From NCBI GenBank assembly GCA_002943765.1, contig PQWQ01000012.1:1054001-1118000 (forward strand): 64,000 bases of DNA, written 5' to 3'. Origin of the DNA: Psoroptes ovis. Lineage: Eukaryota; Arthropoda; Arachnida; Sarcoptiformes; Psoroptidae. The notes beneath the pieces were generated by a model that saw only the letters and a list, made by a program, of their open reading frames with translations, was not told the origin of the DNA and searched no databases. Positions 24,922 to 36,100 of the stretch are shown here, one piece after another. The first letter of the stretch is position 1, and the number at the start of each line of letters is the position of its first letter. Position numbers and translations under genes: made by a program.

Positions 24922-27312
24922 TTTTTCTAAAACATTATCCATTAACCATTATTTGGAACTTATTGTCATCATTATCATTAATATTTTTATTATTTTTATT
25001 TCAAGTATTTTGAAATACAAAAAAAAATTCCTAAGACAATCAAAAGATGAATAAAGAATAGAATAATCAAAATGAATAAGAATAAATGAAGAATAAGAAT
25101 AAATGAATAAATAAATAAATAAATAATTGAAATGAAAAAAAAATGAAAATTTTTCTTCATTTTCAAAATATTGATAATTCCATATTTTTGTTTTTTTTCT
25201 TTGGCACAAGCACTCAACAATACAATATTACAATTGAATTGAATGAATTGAACAAATGAATCTTATTAAAATAAATAAAAATAATAATGGAAAATCATAA
25301 TAATAATAATTGAATCAAAATTTTCGTATTGAATTAAAATGAATAAATGAAAATTCTTTTACGAAATTATTTATTTATTTATTCATTTCATTTAGTTATT
25401 TGTAGTATTCTGTATAATTCTGTTCTATTACTCAACAATCATCAATGAACAATGAAAACATATGAAATATGAAGTTCATTCCATTCTCCTCTACCATCCA
25501 TTCATTGAAAATCACAATGTTTGAAAATCAAATTCAATTCAAATAAATATATAAATTAATTAATCAAATCATCATTGAATTGATTATTGATTAGTTTTAT
25601 ATGTATTGAAAGTGAGTAATAAATGAATGAATTCAAGAATTCTTTTAATATCTTGATTTCTTTCATATTTGAAATTTTTGTTTGGAAAAGACAAAAATAG
25701 CCTAAAACATCATCAGGTAATGATTTCATAATTCACTCTCTGTGTTTGTGTTTCCGATCATTCAAGTACTATCTAAAATTCTTATTTCATCAAGTGGAAT
25801 GGTAAATTAAATCTAAAAAGTGAATTATGAAGAAGTAATGAGCAGAATAAATGGATATATTCTTTGAAATAAATAAAAAAATTACAAAAATCAGATGATT
25901 TTGGTGGATTGTAATCGATATTTGATAATTGTATTTATGATTACCTGAACAATATTATTGAAATTATAGATAAATGAATCGGAAATAGTTGAGAATAATG
26001 GATTTTTAATGATTTGAATCAATTTGGAAACACTTACGCTTAATGGTAATGAATGTGCTGTAAACAATAACATTATACGATTATCATTTGTTGGAAATTT
26101 TTTCAATTCATTTCGAATTAAATCATGAAATGTATCAATTAAACCATCATTTAATGACCAACGATCAATAAATGTCATACGATATGGTGGTAAACGATTC
26201 GATGAATGATGTTGATAATATTTTGCCAATTGATTTATACTACTACCGGTTGTATTGCAACAATATTGTGCATATTGTGAAAACACTATCAAATGTTTTA
26301 CTTGATCACTATTTCGATGGATCATAATATCAATTATCGAATAAAAATTTGATTACAAATATTTAAAAAAAGAAAATTCATAAAATAATCATAAACAATT
26401 AATTAGTAGGTATTAATTATTATGGAAAAATTCATCAAAATTTCCCTTTTCCCACTTATAAATAAGTTATAATTATCAATGTTCAAGTTTTTGATAAAAC
26501 AGAATAATTATTGTAGTTAGTAATTATATTAATTATAATTATTAATGAATTTTTCTTTTCTCGATTCATCAATTACTCATTTAATTAATTAAGAAAAAAA
26601 TAATCATCTTACTTTTCAATTTGTTTCATTGCATCGAATATGGTCGGTGGTGAATAACGAAAACCGATATAATATTTATATGGTCCATCATTTGGTCGTA
26701 AATTATTTAATTGTTTAATTAATTCTGTACTTTGACGATTAGTCCATTCATGTAATGGTGAACCGCCACCAATTTCTTCATATTTTTTCGCTACTTTCGA
26801 TGTACGTCGCTTGGCTATGAATGGTCCAAGCCATCTATTTTGTTCGATTGACATTAAAATAAATGCAATGAAATGAATTTAATGAATTAAAAAAAAAATC
26901 ATTTATATTTGAATCAATCATAAATTATGAATGATTAAATGGGGAATAATAAATAAAAATTTATTATTATTATTTATTACTATTATTCATTCAATTCAAA
27001 TACAATTGATTGAACAAATATTAAAAAAAAATTATTACCTTTGAAATGGTAATTTAATTATATCATTATCTAAAAATATTTCACGTAAATATGGTTCAAC
27101 ATCATCAATTGTTTTTGGTCCACCCATATTCATCATTAATATTCCAGTTTTAATTTTATTTTCATTGTTTCTTTCGATATTTTTAATATCACTTGTCATC
27201 GATTTCGTTGAAAATAATGATGACGATGATGATGATGATGACGATAATAATAACAATTTTCTTGCATAATAATGATTATCATTTATCAATGAATTTGGCC
27301 ATGATTTTATTG
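23116..27312 (-). CDS. FECH: Ferrochelatase, five exons (start codon not found)
   Basis: This enzyme inserts iron into protoporphyrin IX, the last step of heme synthesis, at the mitochondrial inner membrane. Exons on the minus strand are 27312/27289-27039, 26834-26613, 26308-26038, 23880-23724 and 23483-23116. All boundaries are GT-AG and the phases join. Diagnostic pieces are TGILMMNMGGP, PFIAKRRT, IGGGSP, YYIGFRYSPP, QYCCNTTGSS, the catalytic His in TAHSLP, YRLVWQSKVGP, and HIETLHELDIE with the catalytic Glu. Cysteines of the animal [2Fe-2S] cluster are kept: one in QYCCNTT and three in QCPLCEKSVC. The frame 5' of TGIL carries ARKLLLLSSSSSSSSSLF, which suits a transit peptide. But the first in-frame ATG (27199-27197) comes after it, so an upstream exon ending at an acceptor near 27313 is likely. 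Length from the TTG at 27289 is 422 aa, close to the family's usual size. Confidence 0.93.
23881..26037 (-). other. Ferrochelatase intron 3 (2.16 kb)
   Basis: This intron lies between the codons for HSLPLS and SVNVGD. It holds (AAT)n at 24189-24216 and a long (ATC)n run at 24858-24921. No coding sequence is visible. Confidence 0.85.
24858..24921 (+). repeat. (ATC)n microsatellite, about 21 units
   Basis: A perfect trinucleotide run in ferrochelatase intron 3. It gives a poly-Met open frame on the minus strand that is not a gene. Confidence 0.9.
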
Positions 27313-28404
27313 CTATTCATATTGAAAATATGATCGATATAAAATCCATAATCGGTGATTTGATAATAATAATTATATTCAAAATTTTAAATATAAATTC
27401 ATTTCATGTTTCAAAAAAACAATGAATAATAATGCGTGATCAAACATTTTTCAAATGTTCAGCAAGAATTATACATAATTATATATTTTATTTAGGGGAA
27501 GAAATGGCAAACGAAAAAAAAATAGAAAAAATTATTTTTAGAAATTTTGATATTTCGTTGATCAAATTCACTCAAAATAAAAATAAATCAATGTTTTTTA
27601 TACCTGAAATGTTTGGATTATTTAAAATTTGTGCACAAATTCTTTGAAACATGTTTATTTTTTGAATGTTTTTGAAAAAATTTAATTGGAATCAAAATGA
27701 ATTTAATTGGAATGAAATTAAATTTTTAATTTTTCTTTTCAATTTTTTTTAAAATTAATTTTAATCATCAAAATGGATAATTTGACGGATGTCGCATGTG
27801 TGATGAAATGTTTGAAACGAATTCAAATTGAAACAATTTTGGAACCAAAAAAAAAAACTTAAAAATTTGAAATTTTCATGAAACAACTCTCATATATAGC
27901 AATCAGCTGTTTTGTATCATCTGAGTTGCGTGTTCTGTTCTCTTTTTTTTTGTCCCCGTTCACAAAGGACGACTCGAAAAATTTTTGAAATTTTTTTCCA
28001 AAAAATTTTTGAAAATTTGGCCAACAACTTTTTATCTAAATCTATGAAAAATCTGAAGAAAAAAAATGTACTGAAACAAAGATGATGAATCTCATGAATC
28101 ATTCATTATTTTGAATTTCAACAAAAGAAAAAAAAAGGTCATTGAAATTGCAAAATATTTTTTTGTATAAACACAGATATCAAATATTGCTCAAATGTTT
28201 GTTTTTTGTTGTTGGAAAAACAACAGCAACTTGAATGAACAACGAATGATGGAATCTAAAACGATGATTTTATGATTATCATGATTTTCATTGAAAAATA
28301 TATGTGAAAATGCAAGTAAAAAATTCATGATAAAAATGAGTGAAAATCATAATTCAAAAAGTAAACACATTGTTTACACATTTTTGATTCACGTGTATCT
28401 TTGT

Positions 28405-28447
28405 TGAAATTTTCGTGAATTTCACTAAGATTTTCACGAAAATTTCA
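28405..28447 (+). repeat. Perfect 15-bp stem hairpin
   Basis: TGAAATTTTCGTGAA (28405-28419) is the exact reverse complement of 28433-28447, with a 13-base loop. Confidence 0.75.
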
Positions 28448-29856
28448 GCGTAAAAAATTATCATCAATCTTTGCTTGAAAATTGAATGGAAATGATTGTT
28501 TCATTTATAAATTTGTATACAATTGGAAACAACTCCTGAATCATTGATCGATGATTTAGAATCTTATGAATCAATCAATCAATCAAATCAAATCAAATCG
28601 CTCGGAATTCAGAGTTTAGTTGATTTTAGAATGATTCTGATGATGTCCATTGCTCCATTGTACAATGTCCAATGTCTAGTGTTCAATGTACGATGTCCTA
28701 TGTCCAATGTCGAATTGCATGTAAATCATTTTCAAATATTCATTATGTCGTTTGTTATCATCAGTAACACTTTTTATTAACAATTAAAAATTGAAAATTT
28801 GTTTTAAAATTAGATACACAAAATAATGACTTGATAATCATTGAATCATTTATGATGATGATGACGTTATCATTATCATTCATTATTATATTCAATTCAA
28901 TGTATTATTATTATGATTATTATAATGATTAAAATTAATCATTTATTATTTACCTTATATTATTTATCTTTACATAATTATCATAATGGTAATGAATGCA
29001 TAATTAAGCTGTCATCGACAATTAGATTTACATTTACAAAAAAATCCCAATTCATTGATATTCATTGAATAACGCTAATCATGATCATAATTTACATTTA
29101 AATCATTGATTGTGGTTTCATTTTGAAACATTTCTTTCCAAATGCATGTTATTATTATGAATATCGTTGGTCTTTGATTTTTTTTATCTGGTCCCATCGA
29201 CTAAATGAGATAATGCACTAACAAATCACGACAAGAATAGACAAACCGAATCATGACCAGATCTCTACCGGAATGAAATGAGCGCTGTGAATGTCATTGT
29301 GTTTTCATTGTGTTTCCAGGTTATTTTACGCGATGAAAAAGAAGCGACAAAATGCTCATTTCATATCGGTAAAGAGTTTTAAATGCAAAAATTCTATTTT
29401 TTGAGTAAATACACATTTACCATGGTGGTGGTAGGATTTTGTTGGGTCGGTTAACGATTATGAATTCGAAGAAGAGAACAAGAAGAAGATAATTATACAT
29501 AATCTAATTGCAAAATCTTGTAAATATTTAATTTTGTTTTGTTGTCGTCATTAATTTTTGTCGATTTGCATATTTTCGTTTTTTGAATCCATTAATTAGG
29601 ATTTTTTTTGGGAATGAATAAAAAAATGTAAATAATAAACAAAGGATTAAATTAACAAGCATAATTATAATTATTATACGACCAACAGCCCAGAAAAAAA
29701 ATATTAATAGTAATTATCATTTAAAAATGATTATTTTTGGTGATTAATTCATATGATACTTGTTTGGGAAATGATAATCCAATTATGAATGGTTGTTTGG
29801 TTAGTGTTTGGTTTCGATGAACGAGCTTACTTCATTTCACCAAACCTAAAAAATGG

Positions 29857-29999
29857 CGCCCTCAACTTTGTCTCAAAGAATCTACTGATTCACCTTTAAA
29901 ATCCGCCCTCAACTTTGTCTCGGGGAATCTACCGATTAACCTTTCAAAATCCGCCCTCAACTTTGTCCCTAGAAGCCTACAATTCCCCCCTTAGAATCC
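29857..29999 (+). repeat. Minisatellite, 47-48 bp unit, three copies
   Basis: CGCCCTCAACTTTGTC recurs at 29857, 29904 and 29952, each followed by a diverging GAATCTAC.GATT.ACCTTT segment. Its base composition differs from the flanks. Confidence 0.85.
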
Positions 30000-30895
30000 A
30001 ACGATTCACCTGAATTTTTTTATCACCCAGCAAATTCTTAACCCTGCTGGAAAATTCCATCGATATACCCCGCTACAAATGAATTTTTCTCTTAAAAATT
30101 TTTGCAAAATTGTCAAAAATTTTCTTAAGAATTTCAAAAATTCAACAAGAAAAAATTCAAAGAAAAATATTTTTAAAGAAAATTTCCTTTCAAAAAAAAA
30201 AAAAAAATAAAATAAAATAAAAATTAATTTGTCTTAAAGATAAATAAAAACAGTAAAAAAAAAGAAATAATGTTATATTTCCAAAGAAAAAAAATTTTTT
30301 TGTTTATTTTCCATTTTCATTTTATGTATGTTTCTCATAAATAAACAAGTAAATAAACACACACACACACACACAGAACAAAACATACAAAGCAAAACAT
30401 GTAATGTAATGTTAATTCAAAAACATTCTCATGTCTCTATCATCACTCTTTGCATCATCTCTATCACACTGCATGTTTTCGGTACAATTTTTTCGATATA
30501 TTAAAATCAAAAAGAAATCGTTTCAAATAATTTGTCGAAATTTGTTTTTTTTTTCTTTTTTATTTATTTCTTTCTTATGAAATTCAATTCCGGTTTACAT
30601 TTTCATGTCTTCTCTTCTCTTAATTCATTCATTGCATTCATTCATTCTTTATTCATTCTGCATTCATTCAATTCATTCCATTCATTCATTCTTCTTACCA
30701 TTCATTCTATTCATTTCATGAATTCGTGTATGAATCGCTGTATGAATAAACAAAACAAAGCCATTGAAAGGTATCCATTGAAAGACTTTTTCACCTTACA
30801 TCAACATCCACTGCAGCAGTAACACAAACATTACGCAAACATTTTGGAAAATTTTAATGAAAAATTTATAGCAAAATGTTCCCCAAGAAAAAAAA

Positions 30896-30978
30896 TATCC
30901 CACTACCATCGGAGATATTATCCCACTACCAAATTGGGAATATCCCACTACCACCGGTGGAAATATCCCACTACCACT
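30896..30978 (+). repeat. Minisatellite, 22-23 bp unit, four copies
   Basis: TATCCCACTACCA starts at 30896, 30919, 30941 and 30964, separated by variable GA-rich spacers. Confidence 0.85.
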
Positions 30979-32393
30979 TATCTTATTTTTTCATTTTGGT
31001 AACGTGTGCAAACTTGAACGAAAAATAAACAATGAAGACGGCCATAAACCTGTTCGATTTTTAAAGATTTAAAGGTATAAACCTTGTCCATGGACAGTGA
31101 TTGACAGCAAAGTGTCTGCTTGTGTGTGTGTGTGTGTATTCGTGGTAGAAGTCTTTGTTTTTGTCTTGAAAAATTTTTTTTGAAATAGAGATAATTCAGC
31201 CGCGATTCAATCAAACAATCAATGAAAGCCGAAGAAATTTAATGGAATGTAATATGAAGCACAGAACCTGTTTCAAAGCGCTTCACATTACGATCAAAGC
31301 AACACCTGTAATCAACCTGTTTTCTCTCTCTGTCTGTTTTTGATTCTCCTTGTTCTCCATTTGTTTGCTGCTGTGAACCACTGTGAAAACAGTCGAAGAC
31401 TTTCTGAAAGAAATTGATTCATCACTTGTCACGTTTTCGAATTGAAAAAGAGTTCGAAGTGCCCGTTACACGCTCGGGGTCGGCAGGATTCGATCGATTA
31501 TCGTCTAGTCTTGACGATAACAATTTCGGCCATGTATCGTTTGAAATGGCCGCATAAAAAATGGCCGAATTATTCACAAAAAAACATTTGAATGAATCAA
31601 TGAATGGTAGTGGAATTGTTTTATTTATCTTTCGACTCGTGTAAAATACAAGAAATACCTGTTCTTCTGATTTACCTGTCGTAATATTTGTTTGTTGTTA
31701 CAACAATTTGCTTCAATTTGTGGCGAATGCATCCATTTTGATGCTTGTATTTGTGGTTTTTTTGTTGCTCGCTGTTCTGGCCGTATTCAACGACCATGTT
31801 TCAAAGTTGGCCAACTTGTCTATTTGTCTGTTTTTGCCTGTGAGTGTATGATGTGGATGTGAAAAAAAAATCATCTTTTTTTTGTTTGTTTGTTTATTTG
31901 TTTTGTTTTGTTTACTTGTCAAAAGAATTTGACACCATTCAAATACTACAATAATAATTTGAAAAGATTTACTCATCACAAAGATATTCATCTCTAAAAA
32001 ACAAAAAAAAAAAAAAAAAAAAAACAAATCATTTTTGTGTTTTTGATATTTTCGCAAAGAATGAAACAAACAAATGTTCAAAATGTTTTTATTTTGATTC
32101 ATTCTGAATTAACATTTTAATTTTAACAAATTAAAATTAATTGAATTCAATCAATAATATGATTATAATTTATTCAATTACAAATTGAAACAAATGATAA
32201 TTTCAAGTGATATTCAATGTGTATTTATTTTGTGACTATTCATTAGCGATATGAATCTCCATTCAATGATTTATTGATTAATTATATTCTGATTGATACA
32301 GATATATTTAATAATTGGATTCATTTTCAATATTACTTCCACGATCATTATTATTTTGGATTTGAAATTAATTATTTTTCAATGATTTAATGA

Positions 32394-32443
32394 TTAATAT
32401 TGGGAAGCAACAGTACCACCGAAACGACCATCACCACGACCAT
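32394..32443 (-). CDS. Candidate terminal exon of an unidentified Gly-rich protein
   Basis: A good acceptor (CATTTGTTGCAG) precedes 50 bases that read, in the phase completing a split codon, GRGDGRFGGTVASQY and then TAA. The piece is clearly less AT-rich than everything around it, as exons are here. A minus-strand AATAAA follows at 32275-32270. I could not find the upstream exons; they would lie at higher coordinates, perhaps within the EPS8 region. The product is unknown. A Gly-rich secreted or cuticular protein is a guess. Confidence 0.3.
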
Positions 32444-33176
32444 CTGCAACAAATGTGCTCATTGATTATCAAACAATTGTGATATAATTATTTCTCAAAT
32501 GATTTCTGGCTGATTAATTTAATTTAGCTTAAAGATATAAAAAAATCAATTGTGAGGTTTATCATTGCTTGTAATTTATTATTGTTTCAATTCATTCATC
32601 CATCCATTCAGATCTAATTTGAATGTTCGATATTTAAAGTAATTTTTCGGCATTATTAATGCTTAAATATGTGATGTAAGACATTGTTTTTTGTTCCTAT
32701 GAATGCTCAAATGGACTCAAGGTATGATTTTGGTGTATCAAAACACTTATTAGTACTTTGTGGTATAGAAAAAAAAAACAAAGATATCATCCGAGATATG
32801 ATCAAAAATTTTCAAAATTTTTAATTTCTCAATCCTTTTTAATCTTCAAACGGATATAATTTTACCGTAGATAACGCTAATGATTTGCCATTGATCACCA
32901 GATATAATTGTCAATGACTGTTGTTTGATGGATTTGAAAACACATTTTTCATTCCGTTTGTTTTGTTGATTACAAAATCTATTTGATTAATTATCCATAA
33001 TCAGTGTTGATTAGTGTGTTGATCAAGTGTTTTTGTTCTGTTTTTGGATTTGGATTTGTTTTTAAATGATCTGATCTTTGATCGAGGATATTTCGCCATT
33101 TCCATATGTCAAATTGATTGTGAAATAATTTTTCGTGTGAAACAACCAAAACAAACAAATCACGATCAATTCGAAA

Positions 33177-36100
33177 ATGGAACGATTTTCACCAAATCAA
33201 ATACCAACATATCATGTTGAACATTTGGCAACATTTTCAACAACATTACCACCACCATCATTATCATCACCGACAACAAATCATAATTCACCACCACAAT
33301 CATTGAATCATCCACAACATAATCGTCATTCATCATCATCAACATCATCAGGATCATCATCATTGAATAATAATAATAATCATCATCATCATCAACCACC
33401 AACACCACATCATGATACTAATCATCATCAACATCAAGTAACACCACGTATGGCATTACAACGATTGTTTAAAATGGAAAAAACATCCGGTAAATATCAT
33501 TACGTAATTCATTCACCATTAATATCATTTACCTATTTATCACCCCTAAACATAATCATCATTTATAATGTTGACATTTGAAGGTGAAGAAAATGCCATT
33601 AATCATTCTGGAAAAACATTGAAATTATCAATGAATCTGAATTTAATTCAGATAAATTATGGATTTTATATACATTGATTCACTTTGACTAGTTTGGTGT
33701 AGAATTTACGCATTTTCTGCCCCTCTTCATCCCTTTTTACGAATGTATAACCCTTTAGATTCAATTCGTTTTTTTTTTTTTTTTTTTTTTGTTGGTTTGT
33801 TGCACGCAAATGTATAACCCTTTCATTGATTTCATTGTTTTTGTTTCATTTGAATACATTTGAAAATTCAAATACATTTAATGAATATGAATATGAATTT
33901 CTTCGAATTTTAAAAATAGATTTATATTTCTATTCATCATCATTTGTTTGTTTGTTCATTTTTTCTTCGAATTACCCCATTGACAACTGGTAACAAAATA
34001 AATTAGAACCAAATAAATCATATTCATCATAACCCTTTCAGGTGCAGTCGATAGGCGCTCTCTGGAAGCCACATTCACAATGTTATTCTATGACTGTTTC
34101 ATAAACAATGTCGAGCGTAAAGGGTGGTTTTGATTACGATTTTGATACAAGTTTAAAATTCAAAGGAATGAAAATTGAAAATTTATATTTCATTTCCAAA
34201 AATGAAAATAAATTGTAAATAGTACAAATGGAAATGAAAATGATGAATAAAAGTGAAAAAATTAAAAATTAATATATTCGGATTTGTCCGAAAAGTTTTC
34301 CATTATTTTTGCATTGAAAACATGCATGAAAATCGTCCAAAACTTTCTGGACAACTCAAATATTTTTATTTTTTTTCATATTTTTTTGGCCTAAAACAAA
34401 ACAAAAATATCATTCAATTTCATGTCATAAAAGCACATGCATTGGTAAATGGATTCTAAATTTAGAAAATTTTTTGTGAAAATTTTTTTCATTTCCACTT
34501 TTACTTTAGGTCCTTTTATTACCCTTAACATTGTTAGATGAATTGTGTCAAATAAATTCTTTGGAAATTCTTGTTTTGTTGCTGTTTTTGTCTTTAAAAT
34601 TCCAAATGAAATCGATTTCAAAAGAATTTTTTTTTCAAAAGAATTCGATCATATTGTTGTTACCAAGTGATAACAACAAAGCATTATTTTCAAATATTCA
34701 TCTATTAATTTCAATTAATTAATTGAAATTAATTCATTTAATCAGTTAAATATTCAATTAATTTATTAATTAATGATTGAATAATCATTCATTTAATACA
34801 GAATATGGAATAATGAACGTTTCTGAACATTTTTTTTTTCATTTGTTCCGTTAAACACGTGGCCCATATAATATGCCCGAATAATATGGGATTCGAACAA
34901 TCAATTCAAATGATTTGAAATTATCATTTTTTCGATTCCTTTTTTTACATTTGATTGAACAATTTGATGAACTTATTGGACCACCACTAAATATGATAGG
35001 TTCAGATGTATTCATCAATTCATTGTGTGTGTGAATGCACGCAATTACATTAAATTGATTAAGGCCCAATGGGTTATTTTGGAATGAAATGAAATGAAAT
35101 ATTTTGTTTTCAAATGTATTATTAATTCTAATTCATTAATTATTAATGAAAATGGGAAAAAATTGCACAGAAAAAAACGGAAATAAAATCATAATAATGA
35201 TAAGATACAAAGGGTTAAAGGTATTTGTCATTTATTCATATGACAAATTCATAGCAGACAAATTATTGAAATTGAAAATAATCTGAATGTTGAATGAATG
35301 GTTTAAACAATTCATAATCATCTTTGTATCCCTGTCTCATTCATCATCCCACGAAACATTTTTTTCGTGGTCGTTTGTGTTTCTCCTCTGTGATATTCGA
35401 TATCTCGGCACCTTTAGCACCATGACGGACATGGTCTATGATTCAGTGACAATCATTGAGTTTTCTATGAAATGTTTCCTAAACTTTTTCATCAGGAAAA
35501 AACTTGAAGACCCGAAAATCATTCCATGTTCCATCATTATTCGTATCATGTCATCTAAATTCAAATATTCAAATCTCTTTTTTTTTCTTTGAAGCATTAT
35601 CATTCATTCATTCATTCATTCATTCATCCAATCAAATGTCAAAATAATCAATAGAAGAAACGATATTTGACGTGTTTCAGCCCGAACATCATAAAATAAT
35701 TGAAATGAATCCAATTGAATTTTTCAATTTGAATAATAATGATATGAATAATATTACCGATATTCAATACGAGCTGTTTATGCCTCTGTATTTATTCAAA
35801 ATAAATCCAATCAAAATGTTTCAAACTGTTCAAAATTTTTAAATTGAATTTCACTTTGAATTTGTCAAATTTGAATTCGTATTAAATCAAAGTAAGGTTT
35901 CAAAGAAATTCAAAAACTTGCGAAACGTCTGAGATGAATAAATGAATTGATCACTCATTAAGTCAATCAGCCATTGACCGCTTACAAATGGTCAAATATC
36001 TATTCAATGATCGCTTCAGCAGCCATCATCATATGTTACATGTTGATCATTGGTCAAAATACCCGTGTCTTAAACGGGTCAATCATGATGATTAGTATGA

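Larger units (their letters stand above)
27313..32393. other. 5.1-kb intergenic region
   Basis: I see no supported gene. Contents: a 15-bp-stem hairpin (28405-28447), two minisatellites (29857-29999 and 30896-30978), an AC run near 30358 and poly-A/T runs. An upstream ferrochelatase exon may lie within the first part. Confidence 0.5.

Noticed and set aside
31440..31560. Less AT-rich patch with GGATTCGATCG, considered as a tRNA B box
   Set aside because: No matching A box, acceptor stem or anticodon arm can be folded around it. I found no convincing tRNA or rRNA gene anywhere in the window.
35287..35592. 101-codon plus-strand frame inside EPS8 intron 1
   Set aside because: No recognisable domain. 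It lies within an intron proven by the matching PTB-domain exons on both sides. Possibly an old repeat fragment.
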